DNA from: Bacillus niameyensis
Lineage (GTDB): Bacteria; Bacillota; Bacilli; Bacillales; Bacillaceae_C
DNA: 64,000 bases
Assembly: GCF_001375535.1 (NCBI RefSeq)
Contig: NZ_LN831197.1
Coordinates: forward strand, 3,571,619 to 3,635,618
Direction: 5' to 3'
This document shows positions 25,634 to 35,432 of the stretch, piece after piece (the first letter of the stretch is position 1; each line of letters begins with the position of its first letter). The position numbers and the translations under genes are program-made. Under the pieces are notes generated by a model that saw nothing but the letters and a program-made list of their open reading frames with translations, ran no database searches and was not told where the DNA came from.

Positions 25634-27304
25634 ATGAAGTCGGATGTTCAAATTGCGCAAGAGGCGATGATGCGTCCAATTCAGGAGATTGCTTTGGAGA
25701 TGGGGATTGAGGAAGAGGAATTGGAGTTGTATGGGAAATATAAGGCGAAAGTTTCGTTAGAGTTATTGAGGCGCCTGGAAACCAAACAGGATGGAAAGTT
25801 AATTCTAGTGACCGCGATTAACCCAACGCCTGCTGGTGAGGGGAAGACGACGGTGAATATTGGATTGTCTATGGCCCTTCACAAAATTGGTCAAAATGCG
25901 ATCTCGGCCATTCGTGAACCGTCCCTTGGTCCAGTTTTTGGAATGAAAGGTGGTGCCGCTGGCGGTGGTTATGCTCAAGTAGTACCGATGGAAGATATTA
26001 ATCTTCATTTTACAGGGGATTTCCATGCGATTACTTCTGCTCATAACTTACTTGCCGCATTGCTCGATAACCACCTTCATCACGGAAACCCTCTTCAAAT
26101 CGATCCGAAATCCATCATGCTGAAAAGGGTAACGGACATGAATGATCGAGCTTTACGAAATATCATTATTGGTCTTGGTGGCAAAACTGATGGTGTCGTA
26201 CGAGAGAGCGGATTTGATATTACGGTCGCCTCAGAAGTGATGGCTTGTTTATGTCTTGCCACTAGTCTTTCCGATTTGAAACATAGATTATCGAATATTG
26301 TTGTCGCCTATAACTATGAAGGCAAGCCGATTACAGCTCGGGACTTACAGGCTGAAGGCGCTATGACTCTTTTATTAAAAGATGCGATTAAACCAAACGT
26401 CGTGCAAACTATAGAAAATACACCTGTCCTGATTCATGGCGGCCCATTTGCTAATATCGCCCACGGTTGCAATTCGATTTTAGCGACAAAAATGGCTTTG
26501 AAATTAGCTGATTATGTTGTAACAGAGGCTGGATTTGGCGCCGATCTCGGTGGCGAGAAATTTTTCAATATAAAAGCAAGAACGGCCAATCTCAATCCCC
26601 GTGCTGTCGTCTTAGTGGCGACGATTCGCGCGTTGAAAATGAATGGAGGAGTCGTCAAGTCGGGATTGGCGCAAGAAAACCTGGATGCCCTTGCGAAAGG
26701 GATGGCCAATTTAGAACGGCATATTGAAAATATAAGAAAATTTGCGGTTCCGCTCATTGTGGCGATTAATACATTTCCTTCCGATACGGAAAAGGAAATT
26801 CGCTTATTAAAAGAGACAATCGGTCAAAAGGGGATCACGGTCGTCGAGACTGATGTTTATCAAAAAGGTGGCGACGGTGGGATCGAATTAGCTGAGAAAC
26901 TAGTAGAACTTTGCGAAGAGGAATCATCTCACTTTACACCTCTGTATTCCTTAGATGCGAGCATCGAGGAAAAAATTACAACGATCGCTACGGAAATTTA
27001 TCGAGCAGATCAAGTGGATTTTTCACCGACAGCTAAAAGGCAAATACGAAAAATGACAGAATTAGGATACGACGACTTACCGATTTGTATGGCCAAAACA
27101 CCTTACTCATTTTCCGATGATCCCGCATTACTTGGGGCCCCGACAGGATTTACGATTAACGTCCGGGAAGTAAAACTAAATGCAGGAGCCAAATTCATCG
27201 TTGCACTAACTGGAACAATGATGACTATGCCAGGCCTACCCCAAAAACCAGCAGCATGCTCCATGGATATTTCGGAGCAAGGAGAGATCGTGGGGCTTTC
27301 TTAG
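25634..27304 (+). CDS. fhs: formate-tetrahydrofolate ligase
   Basis: This 556-residue enzyme of one-carbon metabolism makes 10-formyl-tetrahydrofolate from formate, THF and ATP in the cytosol. Identity is clear over the full length: the ATP-binding loop [18 protein letters not shown] near 67-84, [30 protein letters not shown], the [21 protein letters not shown] block, [17 protein letters not shown], and the C-terminal [11 protein letters not shown]. Length is as usual for the family. The ATG follows GGGGGAGATG. It is monocistronic and unrelated in role to the neighbouring SIR2- and Mrr-like genes. Confidence 0.97.
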   Translation: MKSDVQIAQEAMMRPIQEIALEMGIEEEELELYGKYKAKVSLELLRRLETKQDGKLILVTAINPTPAGEGKTTVNIGLSMALHKIGQNAISAIREPSLGPVFGMKGGAAGGGYAQVVPMEDINLHFTGDFHAITSAHNLLAALLDNHLHHGNPLQIDPKSIMLKRVTDMNDRALRNIIIGLGGKTDGVVRESGFDITVASEVMACLCLATSLSDLKHRLSNIVVAYNYEGKPITARDLQAEGAMTLLLKDAIKPNVVQTIENTPVLIHGGPFANIAHGCNSILATKMALKLADYVVTEAGFGADLGGEKFFNIKARTANLNPRAVVLVATIRALKMNGGVVKSGLAQENLDALAKGMANLERHIENIRKFAVPLIVAINTFPSDTEKEIRLLKETIGQKGITVVETDVYQKGGDGGIELAEKLVELCEEESSHFTPLYSLDASIEEKITTIATEIYRADQVDFSPTAKRQIRKMTELGYDDLPICMAKTPYSFSDDPALLGAPTGFTINVREVKLNAGAKFIVALTGTMMTMPGLPQKPAACSMDISEQGEIVGLS

Positions 27305-27643
27305 TATTGTGGAGTTGATTATCCTCTCCTTTCTTATCTTGGAAAGGCGAGGATAACTTACTTGTTATCGGAATATAAGATGAATGGAGACGGTGGACAG
27401 TTTTTTAGAATTTGTAAAAAACATTTATCCTCATATTGTCCTAATTAAATGAAGATTCCTAAAGATATAGACTTGCTTTTTAAATCATATTAGTTATTGT
27501 ATAGGAAAATATTACTATATATGATAAAATGCTAGATAAGTATTTCTGCTATTTGCGACAGATATTACAGCTTTATGTAAGCGCATTCAGTTTGGCGCGT
27601 GATAAACTGCTTTTTTATTAAAGGTGATATGGAGGTTAATGGA

Positions 27644-28159
27644 ATGGAAAACTGGAAAATGGGGATCGATTTGTTTTGGGGTATTGTAACTGCCGAGCCA
27701 AAATTGACATTATTTATTATTTTGCTCACTGTGATCCCCTTAATTGTCTCGTTTATTAGTTACACAATTAAACAATATAAACTGAAAAAGTCCGGAATAT
27801 TAGAAGTAGATAAAATGTCAGGTGGAACCTTTGAGGAATATTTGGGAGTGTTATTAAAGTCGCGGGGATATCATGTTAGACTAACCCCTAAAACGGGTGA
27901 CTTTGGAGCGGACCTCGTCATTTCAAAGGACAAAAGAAAAATCATTGTTCAAGCTAAACGTTATAAAAATAAGGTGGGCATAAAGGCAGTCCAAGAGATT
28001 GCTTCAGCCAAAACTCATTATCAAGCAGATGAATGCTGGGTCATTACAAACAGCTTTTTTACAGAACCAGCAAGAAAATTAGCTACATCCAACCAGGTTC
28101 GATTAATTAATCGGACAGAGTTGATGAAGTGGATGTTGGAGGGGAAGGAGTATGCTTAG
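27644..28159 (+). CDS. membrane-anchored Mrr-like restriction endonuclease domain protein
   Basis: A protein of about 171 residues starts at ATG 27644, 7 bases after GGAGGT. One transmembrane helix lies at about 20-42 (LTLFIILLTVIPLIVSFISY). Then comes an Mrr-type PD-(D/E)XK nuclease domain: GGTFEEYLGVLLKSRGYHVR, TGDFGADLVI (Asp) and IIVQAKRYKNKVGIKAVQEI (Q-x-K), WVITNSFF at the end. Mrr-like domains cleave modified DNA, but short membrane-bound versions are common in Firmicutes with unknown roles. It lies between fhs and the kinase pair, in a region rich in possible defence genes. Confidence 0.85.
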   Translation: MENWKMGIDLFWGIVTAEPKLTLFIILLTVIPLIVSFISYTIKQYKLKKSGILEVDKMSGGTFEEYLGVLLKSRGYHVRLTPKTGDFGADLVISKDKRKIIVQAKRYKNKVGIKAVQEIASAKTHYQADECWVITNSFFTEPARKLATSNQVRLINRTELMKWMLEGKEYA

Positions 28160-28465
28160 GTTGGAGGGAGAAACCAAGGATGATCTAATAAAAATTAGTG
28201 AAAATTGAAAATGTAGAAAACTACCGTATAGTAAATGTATTTCAAAATAGAGTGGAATAAATAAAAGCACATACATTTCTTTGTAGGTTATCTATAACAG
28301 GTATTTTTTTAAAACCAATATAGTAGGCTATATTCTTGGAAGGGGTGATTCAGTTTGAAATAAAAGAATGTAATGAATAAAACTTACACAACTTATAAAA
28401 ATGCTGCCTCTAGTACCCTATGAGATGGGACACGCTAAGGTACATGGAACTGTGAAAGATGATTG

Positions 28466-28615
28466 ATGTCCAGTGAAACTAAAGTTGAGTTGGATTTTAT
28501 TGGTGACTTATTTACTAGACCTACAAAAGTGGTTATTAACAAGTGGTATGGCGGACAGGGGGGAGCAGGTGAACTAATTATTAGAATAAAGCCCTGGGGA
28601 ATAAAAGAACGTTGA
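28466..28615 (+). CDS. possible 49-residue protein upstream of the kinase gene
   Basis: An ATG at 28466 opens a 49-codon frame (MSSETKVELDFIGDLFTRP..., then VVINKWYGGQGGAGELIIRI) ending 27 bases before the kinase gene. The amino-acid pattern looks coding, but the ribosome-binding site is weak and no family is recognised. It may be a small partner of the kinase operon or the tail of a deleted gene. The remainder of 28160-28460 shows nothing. Confidence 0.4.
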   Translation: MSSETKVELDFIGDLFTRPTKVVINKWYGGQGGAGELIIRIKPWGIKER

Positions 28616-28642
28616 TATTTACAAGGTATAAAGGAGAGAAAC

Positions 28643-29584
28643 ATGGAACAAAATTATATATTGGATTCTGATATTGTTGAAGTCCTAGCATTACATGGAT
28701 TAACTGCGGTGTCTCATCGTAGGTTTCCCAAAAGTGGTCAGAGACAAGTGTTCGAAGTAACTTTTGATTCAGATAAAACTAGTATACTAAAGTTTGTCGA
28801 TGTGTCTCCCTATATCACGTATGATAGAAATGAGCAGAGTGCGTTTTCAGTTTCTGAACTAGAACAAGAAAAAACCGATGAAATTGATGCATATACAAAA
28901 AGAGTAATTAGGGAGCTAAAAGCATCTAAAAAGTGTTCAATCCTACCCCAACTTGAAGTGTTGGAAGATTATCAAACATACAAAAAAGGAGAATATCATT
29001 TTATATACTACTTTGAAACTAAATTTGAGGGGGAAACTTTAAATAAAAGTGAATTGTATCGAAACGAGCAAGATATTGATGTAGTTGTGCAATTTTTATT
29101 TCAAATGGTTAGTCAAATTAAAGTTATGTATGACGCAGGATACATCCATAGAGATCTTACCCCAAGAAATATTATCTATCATCAGGGTAATTTTAAAATA
29201 ATTGATGCAGGACTTGTGAAATCAAATGAAGAAGAACAGCTAACTGCTACTGGAGCAATAATCGGAACAAAATATTATATGGCCCCTGAACAAGATAGAA
29301 CGACCTCAGATTATAACTGGGATTTTAGGACAGATCTATATGCTATCGGTTTAATAGCAATAGAAATATTCCTTCCTATGACACGGTATCTTGATACAAA
29401 GAATAAAAGAGATATGCATTATGTGTTTCCATTATGGAAAAGTAAAGATGCTAGCCCTAAGTCGATCTATATATTTAGTAAGATAATAGCCAGGCTTGCT
29501 ATAGAGGAACGAGCAAGAAGATGGGCAGATATAGACGAATTATTACATGAATTAGAGGCTTTAACAGGTAAGGAGGAAAAATAA
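28643..29584 (+). CDS. soluble Hanks-type serine/threonine protein kinase
   Basis: This 313-residue protein is a eukaryote-like kinase with no transmembrane or PASTA region. Visible are the ATP-lysine strand (SILKFVD near 50), a helix glutamate region, the catalytic loop YIHRDLTPRNIIY (HRD and Asn, about 170-182), the metal motif as DAG in place of DFG (KIIDAGLVKS), GTKYYMAPEQ and DLYAIGLIAIEIF. The catalytic residues are therefore in place. The start follows AAGGAGAG. Its stop directly abuts the next gene's start (TAA then ATG), so the two are co-translated. Targets are unknown; some stand-alone bacterial kinases trigger abortive infection. Confidence 0.9.
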   Translation: MEQNYILDSDIVEVLALHGLTAVSHRRFPKSGQRQVFEVTFDSDKTSILKFVDVSPYITYDRNEQSAFSVSELEQEKTDEIDAYTKRVIRELKASKKCSILPQLEVLEDYQTYKKGEYHFIYYFETKFEGETLNKSELYRNEQDIDVVVQFLFQMVSQIKVMYDAGYIHRDLTPRNIIYHQGNFKIIDAGLVKSNEEEQLTATGAIIGTKYYMAPEQDRTTSDYNWDFRTDLYAIGLIAIEIFLPMTRYLDTKNKRDMHYVFPLWKSKDASPKSIYIFSKIIARLAIEERARRWADIDELLHELEALTGKEEK

Positions 29585-30787
29585 ATGATTTTTGCACAGC
29601 ATGGACCAGCCTGGAGACCGAAGTTAGAGCGGTTATTTTCGAAGCAGTTAATTGATGGAGTAATATGGGATCCTCGAGAAGAAAGCATAGAAAGGATAAA
29701 AGAAATACGTAGCTATGATAAAAATTATAGTGCAGTTGAGAATTTAGTGGACCTTAAGGTGTACTATAAACAGTTTCCCACGTCTATTCTCAAAAGGTTA
29801 AGTGATTTGGGCTACCTTCCAGAAAATATCATAGACAGAGCCTTTTTGCGACATCCCGGTAATTTAGAGACGTTAGTGGAAAAGTCTTTAGATTTTCAAT
29901 TAGATTTTGAGGTAGATGTGATTATAGCCCCCTCATTCTATCTATATAGTTTTAATGACAGAATAGTAGATAAACTATTGGACACTTGGGAAGTTTTACA
30001 TGAACAACTTGAAGAAAGGAAAATTGATAAAGATAGGTATGTTTCCATCATATTTAATGAAACTGCACTTGAAAACAGATCATATATGAATGACTTTTTA
30101 GATGACTTTAGTGACATTTCACGAAAGTTTGACGGGATTTATATTACTGTAGATAGGGAGAAGAATAATCACAGACATGATTTTAATCCCAATCGTTTAA
30201 AGGGGATGCTTCAATTGATCTATGACTTAAAAAATTTGGGATTAAGAGTGGTAGTCGGCTACTCTGGAATTGAAAGCGTCTTATATTTTTCTGTAGGTGC
30301 AGATGCAATAGGAACAGGGTGGTTTTACTCATTAAGAAACTTTAATAAAGAACAAAAGGGACTAGAGCCAGTTGAGAGTATGGGAAGGCAAAAAAAGCGA
30401 TATACTTCAATGAAAATGATGTATGAACTAGCCATTGAAGATGACATATTAAGTATTCCTAAACACCTTAAGAGTGAATTATATGACAAAATCTTTACCG
30501 GATGTGAATTAGATACTAAAGTAATTGAGGGCAATGTTGATGATATTAGCTTTAATGAAATTTATCAACAATACTTTGAATCAATAAAGCAAGTTGTAGA
30601 TACTATAAATAAGAAAAAGAATATAGAAGAGAAAATTAGATTCATAGAAGAACTTCTTAATGCAGCTAATTCTAATATCAAACGTTATAATGAATCGGAA
30701 ACCTTGCAACGAATTAGTGACAAACACGTTCGAAACTATCAAAGTGCTTTAGAGCAATTTAAAGAAGATAACTTTATCTTTATATAA
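29585..30787 (+). CDS. unrecognised protein coupled to the kinase, TIM-barrel-like N-terminal domain
   Basis: The 400-residue product is made directly after the kinase with no gap; AAGGAGG sits in the kinase's last codons. Residues about 1-250 alternate strands and helices in a barrel-like order (LIDGVIWDPR, VDVIIAPSFYLYS, YVSIIFNETAL, FDGIYITVDR, LRVVVGYSGIES, ADAIGTGWFYS). This recalls tRNA-guanine transglycosylase or other TIM-barrel enzymes, but no diagnostic motif is certain. The C-terminal part (about 300-400) is helical and charged, probably coiled coil. Its function may be to act as kinase substrate or effector; this is inference from coupling only. Confidence 0.7.
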   Translation: MIFAQHGPAWRPKLERLFSKQLIDGVIWDPREESIERIKEIRSYDKNYSAVENLVDLKVYYKQFPTSILKRLSDLGYLPENIIDRAFLRHPGNLETLVEKSLDFQLDFEVDVIIAPSFYLYSFNDRIVDKLLDTWEVLHEQLEERKIDKDRYVSIIFNETALENRSYMNDFLDDFSDISRKFDGIYITVDREKNNHRHDFNPNRLKGMLQLIYDLKNLGLRVVVGYSGIESVLYFSVGADAIGTGWFYSLRNFNKEQKGLEPVESMGRQKKRYTSMKMMYELAIEDDILSIPKHLKSELYDKIFTGCELDTKVIEGNVDDISFNEIYQQYFESIKQVVDTINKKKNIEEKIRFIEELLNAANSNIKRYNESETLQRISDKHVRNYQSALEQFKEDNFIFI

Positions 30788-30793
30788 ATAACT

Positions 30794-30825
30794 AGGAGCT
30801 ATTAATAATTATTAATGGCTCCTTT
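30794..30825. terminator. bidirectional terminator between the convergent pair
   Basis: AGGAGCTATTAAT pairs with ATTAATGGCTCCT and is followed by TTTA on the plus strand. It separates the kinase operon from the convergent gene, and both reading directions can use it. Confidence 0.7.
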
Positions 30826-31501
30826 ATCCTGTTATTGAAAATGTGGAGGTTTCGAGTTGATATTTAGCGACACTACTTATAAAGGAAGGGTTTATACTTG
30901 GTTTAATACGGTCCTTATTTGGTTTATAAAGATATTCAATACTCTCTTTGGAAACTCCAATTAATCCTACATTTTGATTTTTAAAATAATTGATTTTATT
31001 CTCTTGTAACCTATTTGCTAAATCTAATGGTAAAACAACATAAGAGTATGAAGAGAATTTTTTATTTATTGTTGCTTGAAGTATTGCCTTTTTCCAATTG
31101 GTTAATTTTGCTTCATACGAAATAAATTGTAAAATTGGAAACTGGAAGTCATTTGAGATGACATACCTTTTGGAAGTGACTTCTTTGATGATGTCTGCTT
31201 TTAGTAATTTAGATAATATATTAGATAGCACTTTATCATTATAATCAGTGCGTTTTATGAGATAGTCAAAAGTTCGAACACCTTTTTTGTGAAGATAGCC
31301 GATAACTTTTGCAAATTGATAATTTGATAATAGGGCCGCCTGTTCGTAATTCATTAGATGAGAATCATCAACAATTACTTGAACTATATCTACATTACCG
31401 AATCTAGCGTTAAATTCAGACAGAATTCTTTCATTTGCTTTTAACTTATCTCTTTTAAATTCTATAAATTTCTCCTGTAAATACAATTCATTTGAAAACA
31501 C
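30824..31501 (-). CDS. winged-helix protein with PD-(D/E)XK-like C-terminal domain
   Basis: The start GTG at 31501 follows an excellent GAGGAGGTGA site, giving about 225 residues; the frame is open 20 codons further up without a site. Residues about 35-130 form winged-helix-like segments (NYEQAALLSNYQFAKVIGYL, NDKVLSNILSKLLKADIIKEV, KRYVIS). Residues about 140-200 (ISYEAKLTNWKKAILQATIN, SYVVLPLDLAN) match the E-x-K block and following strand of nuclease-like domains of the PD-(D/E)XK superfamily. It faces the kinase operon across a shared terminator. Role unknown; a DNA-targeting regulator or effector is plausible. Confidence 0.65.
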   Translation of the reverse strand: MFSNELYLQEKFIEFKRDKLKANERILSEFNARFGNVDIVQVIVDDSHLMNYEQAALLSNYQFAKVIGYLHKKGVRTFDYLIKRTDYNDKVLSNILSKLLKADIIKEVTSKRYVISNDFQFPILQFISYEAKLTNWKKAILQATINKKFSSYSYVVLPLDLANRLQENKINYFKNQNVGLIGVSKESIEYLYKPNKDRIKPSINPSFISSVAKYQLETSTFSITG

Positions 31502-31561
31502 TTTAGTCACCTCCTCAATATAATATCCCAAATTGCTTAAAAAATTAAGCGGAAAATGCAT

Positions 31562-32055
31562 GTTTTGGACACTATATAACCTTAGTTAACACTTAGCAAA
31601 GGCGATACGAGTTCTACCCTTGGAATTTCATTGCTCAAATTACATCGCCAAGCAAGAGCAATCCCTTTATTCTTTTAACAGCTTACTGAAATTGAGAATT
31701 AGATTGCAATGATCCACTTCATAGTCAGAGGGGGAGTAGTAGTTTAACGATGGCTGTCTCTCTTGTCTCCGTAGTATTCAGTTAGCATAAACGAAAGCCC
31801 ATTACTTATATTCGATCTGTTTACTTTATATATATCCATTTATAGAAGAAAGGGACACCCTTAGTTTCCGATTCGCGGATGACGAATTCACGAAACTGGT
31901 ATTTGAGAGCTTGAATTCAACCAATAATCATCCAATCTCCCCCCACTCAGCAGTCCAACATACAAAAAACGTAATATTGCCAAGAGTTATGAAATATGAA
32001 TATAGACAAGCTCAAAGTAAATTTTTTGTAGTTTTAAAATAGGGGGAGGAAAACG
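31562..32055. other. intergenic region with no recognised gene
   Basis: About 490 bases without a convincing open frame or repeat. The only likely signal is the promoter of the downstream lipoprotein gene, perhaps TTGCCA near 31978 with a weak -10 around 32000. AGGGGGAGG precedes the start at 32056. Confidence 0.4.
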
Positions 32056-33663
32056 ATGAGGTTAAACAGAAAGTTATTTTTATTGGCAGTTTCGATATTA
32101 TTAGTACTTGCGGCGTGTAGTAATAAAGAAACTTCCAATAAAACGGCTGATAATGATAACGTCAATAAAAGTGGGATGCCGATCGTGAATGATTCTATTA
32201 CATTAAAAATGATGGTGGGTAAGGGAAACCATTATGCATCAATCGACTGGGATGATCTCCTTGTATGGCAGGAATACGAGAAGATGACGAATATTCATAT
32301 CGATTGGGAACAAGTAGCAGGTAGTGCAATAGCAGAAAAAAGAAATCTCGCTTTAGGAGCGGAGAATTTACCAGATGTTTTTTACCACACTAGTTTGAGT
32401 AATGTTGAATTATATGAACACGGTAAACAAGGGTCTATTATTGCACTTAATGATTTAATTGATGACTACGCTCCTAATTTAAAACAGATTCTTGACGAAA
32501 GTCCTGAAATTAGAAAGGCGATTACTTTTCCGGATGGAAATATATATTCATTTCCAACTGTTGTATCTAAAGACTTTTTATCATTACGAGTACAGGCTTC
32601 TCTTTGGTTGAATCAAACTTGGCTTGATCAATTAGGAATGGATGTGCCAGAAACTACAGATGAATTTTATGAATACTTGAAAGCTATTAAAGAGCAAGAT
32701 CCGAGTGGAGGAAAGGTTGATGCCATTCCATACGGGGGAACGAATATGGATGAGCTTTTTAATTTCCTATTAGGTTCTTTTGGGATCGGAAATAAGGGAA
32801 GAGCTAATCCCAATATCGACTTGGATCCTGATGAAGATAAAGTCCGCTTTTATGCTAATACAGAAAGATATAAAAGCATGTTGGAATATTTGCACAAACT
32901 ATATAGTGAGAAACTTATCGCCCAAAATATTTTTTCCATTGAAACCAATCAATTTTTAGCTAATGCAACGGAGGGTGTATACGGTGCTGCGGTCCATTGG
33001 AATCCTGTCACTGTTTGGGGAGGAGATATTGGTAAAGAATTTGTTAGTGGAATAGCTTTAGAAGGACCTTACGGGGATCAGAACTTTGTGAAGGTTTCTC
33101 CTATCACATATAGTATGGGGAATTTCGCGATCACAAAAGAGAATAAAAATCCTGCGGCAACGGTTAGATGGTTAGATCATTTCTATAGTGAGGAAGGTGT
33201 AAAACTTTTCTATATGGGAATTGAAGGTGAAACGTATCAAGAAGCATCCGATGGGCGATATGAATATGTGGAAAAAATTACAAACAGTCCAGATGGTTTA
33301 ACGTTTGAACAAGAAGCAGCAAAGTATGTTCCTTGGTTTGGTATGCCAATGGGTACGATTAAGGAAGAGTTTTTCTTAGGAACAGCAAGTTCAGAGGGAG
33401 CGATAGAGGCGGCAAATAAAGTTGCACCTTATATACCAGAAGAAATATGGCCGCAATTCACGTATACAGATGATGAAAGTAAAGTATTAGCATCGATAGG
33501 AGCGGATATCGATAAATACGTTGTTGAAATGCGCGATAAATTTATTACTGGAAATGAGCCGCTTTCAAAATGGGATGATTATGTAAAGACGCTGGATAAC
33601 ATGGGATTAGAAGAATACATGGAAATTAAGCAAGCAGCTTATGAGAGGTATAAAAATAATTAG
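32056..33663 (+). CDS. ABC-type extracellular solute-binding lipoprotein (orphan, paralogue 2)
   Basis: This 535-residue lipoprotein has a signal peptide with lipobox LAAC (Cys near residue 22). It is the same large LplA-type sugar-binding protein as that at 19265, with corresponding blocks along its length (TNIHIDWEQVAGSAIAEKRN, KQGSIIALNDLIDDYAPNLK, ITFPDGNIYSFP, TVRWLDHFYSEEGVKLFYMG). No permease gene is adjacent. The gene is followed after 92 bases by a sulfatase, probably on the same transcript, so the bound ligand may be a sulfated oligosaccharide. That link is inferred from position. Confidence 0.88.
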   Translation: MRLNRKLFLLAVSILLVLAACSNKETSNKTADNDNVNKSGMPIVNDSITLKMMVGKGNHYASIDWDDLLVWQEYEKMTNIHIDWEQVAGSAIAEKRNLALGAENLPDVFYHTSLSNVELYEHGKQGSIIALNDLIDDYAPNLKQILDESPEIRKAITFPDGNIYSFPTVVSKDFLSLRVQASLWLNQTWLDQLGMDVPETTDEFYEYLKAIKEQDPSGGKVDAIPYGGTNMDELFNFLLGSFGIGNKGRANPNIDLDPDEDKVRFYANTERYKSMLEYLHKLYSEKLIAQNIFSIETNQFLANATEGVYGAAVHWNPVTVWGGDIGKEFVSGIALEGPYGDQNFVKVSPITYSMGNFAITKENKNPAATVRWLDHFYSEEGVKLFYMGIEGETYQEASDGRYEYVEKITNSPDGLTFEQEAAKYVPWFGMPMGTIKEEFFLGTASSEGAIEAANKVAPYIPEEIWPQFTYTDDESKVLASIGADIDKYVVEMRDKFITGNEPLSKWDDYVKTLDNMGLEEYMEIKQAAYERYKNN

Positions 33664-33755
33664 TTTTTGGGACAAGGGGGAAGGTTCTTAGTGGTACGAG
33701 GAACCTGTCCTCCCTCATCGTACATAAGCAATTAAGTGGAAGGAGGAACAAACAG

Positions 33756-35234
33756 ATGAATAAATATAATGTGTTATTTTTGATGACGGATCAGCAGCGT
33801 GGTGACTGCTTAGGGATTAATGGGAATCCCTACGTTGAAACACCTAATCTTGATTGGATTGGATCACAGGGGACAGTCTTTTCTAATGCGTATACACCTA
33901 GCCCGTCATGTGTTCCAGCACGGGCGGCTTTGTTAACAGGGATGGACCCTTGGAATACAGGGATTTTAGGGATGGGAAGAGGGCAAAAGCCAATGGGAGT
34001 TGGCTTTTCAAATACATTACCAGGGGAACTTGCGAAATCAGGTTATCATACACAGCTTGTAGGGAAAGGGCATTTTTACCCTCAGCGATCCTTAAATGGA
34101 TTTCATCATACACTTTTAGATGAATCCGGAAGGGAAGAAGATCCTGGTTTTACATCGGATTATAAAAATTGGTTCGACCTTAATAAAAGTGGTGAATATG
34201 GAATTACCGATCATGGGATCGATTGGAATTCATGGATGGCCAGACCTTATCACGCACCAGAGTATCTTCACCCAACGAATTGGACAGTCAATGAATCTAT
34301 TAACTTTTTGAAAAAACGCGATCCAAGCAAACCGTTTTTCTTAATGACTTCATTCGCAAGGCCACACTCGCCGTATGACCCACCAGCTTATTATTTTGAC
34401 TTGTACATAGATAAGGATTTGCCGAAGCCATTTTCAGGAGACTGGAATTCCATTTATGGTTCAGAAAGGAAAGCGATTGAACCGGATGCATGGAGAGGCG
34501 TTCGCAGTGAAGAAGAGGTCCAACGTGCCAGGGCGGGGTATTATGGTTCTATTACTCATATTGACCATCAAATTGGAAGATTATTATTTTATTTGCGAAA
34601 AACGGGTCAGCTAGATCATACTTTGATTATTTTTACATCTGATCATGGAGATATGTTGGGTGACCATCAATTATGGAGAAAAACGTACGCTTATGAAGGT
34701 TCTGCGAAAGTGCCACTATTAATAAAGTTACCAGCAGCAATGGAACAACGGGTAAAAAAGGTGGATCGCCCCGTTCTTTTACAAGATTTAATGCCGACGA
34801 TTTTGGATATTATCGGGGCGGACATTCCTGAATCAGTTGATGGTTTAAGCTTGAGAAATTTATTATTAGGGGATAGTGATTTTTCGAGGGAATATATTCA
34901 TGGAGAGCATAGTGCCTGTTATTCGGAAAGCCAGGAAATGCAGTACTTAACAGATGGGCGATTTAAATATATTTGGCTGCCGCGGTTAAATCATGAACAG
35001 TTATTTGACCTGAAACATGATCCAGAAGAAAGTAAGGATTTGGCAAATGAAGAAGAGTTTCAATCGGAACTGTTAAAATGGAGAAAACGGCTAATACAGA
35101 AACTGGAACCGCGAAACGCAGGGTTAATAGACGGGGAAAAACTAGTTAATCAAGCTGGTAAACCGCCGTTAATTTCACCTAAATATGAAGAAAGACTGGC
35201 GAGGTCTGAATATAAATGGATAAGTGAAGGCTAA
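33756..35234 (+). CDS. Cys-type sulfatase of the alkaline phosphatase superfamily
   Basis: This 492-residue enzyme has LFLMTDQQRGDCLG (metal Asp) at its N-terminus and the sulfatase signature SPSCVPARAALLTG at about 49-62. There, Cys of the C-x-P-x-R motif must be oxidised to formylglycine by a maturase encoded elsewhere. GKGHFYP, SPYDPPAYYFDLY and TSDHGDMLGDHQLWRK (metal Asp-His) complete the active site. No signal peptide is seen, so it acts in the cytosol on imported sulfated sugars. The C-terminus is typical (YEERLARSEYKW). GGAAGGAGG precedes the ATG. The preceding solute-binding protein may supply the substrate. Confidence 0.92.
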   Translation: MNKYNVLFLMTDQQRGDCLGINGNPYVETPNLDWIGSQGTVFSNAYTPSPSCVPARAALLTGMDPWNTGILGMGRGQKPMGVGFSNTLPGELAKSGYHTQLVGKGHFYPQRSLNGFHHTLLDESGREEDPGFTSDYKNWFDLNKSGEYGITDHGIDWNSWMARPYHAPEYLHPTNWTVNESINFLKKRDPSKPFFLMTSFARPHSPYDPPAYYFDLYIDKDLPKPFSGDWNSIYGSERKAIEPDAWRGVRSEEEVQRARAGYYGSITHIDHQIGRLLFYLRKTGQLDHTLIIFTSDHGDMLGDHQLWRKTYAYEGSAKVPLLIKLPAAMEQRVKKVDRPVLLQDLMPTILDIIGADIPESVDGLSLRNLLLGDSDFSREYIHGEHSACYSESQEMQYLTDGRFKYIWLPRLNHEQLFDLKHDPEESKDLANEEEFQSELLKWRKRLIQKLEPRNAGLIDGEKLVNQAGKPPLISPKYEERLARSEYKWISEG

Positions 35235-35240
35235 ATCAGA

Positions 35241-35275
35241 AGGAGCCCCTGTGATTAAGGGGCCTTTCTTGTTTT
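35241..35275 (+). terminator. terminator of the sulfatase operon
   Basis: AGGAGCCCCT and AGGGGCCTTT form a stem around GTGATTA, followed by CTTGTTTT. Confidence 0.75.
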
Positions 35276-35285
35276 GAATCTGATT

Positions 35286-35432
35286 ATCTGCCGAAGTCGC
35301 GAAATACCTAGAGGAAGTTGAAAAATTATCGTCTGAATTCGAAAGATACCTCTGCAAAGTCGAAAGAATAACTTAAGAATTCGAATGATTAATGAAGAAG
35401 TTAAAAGATTACTGGTGAAAGTCGGAAGATAT
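35286..35432 (+). repeat. about 21-bp unit dispersed array (family A, locus 3)
   Basis: Seven units of 20-21 bp: the first is GCCGAAGTCGCGAAATACC, followed by GAAGTTGAAAAATTATC, GAATTCGAAAGATACC and others; the last is AAAGTCGGAAGATATG. Orientation and end units agree with the other three loci. It lies between the convergent sulfatase and DUF454 genes. Confidence 0.75.
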
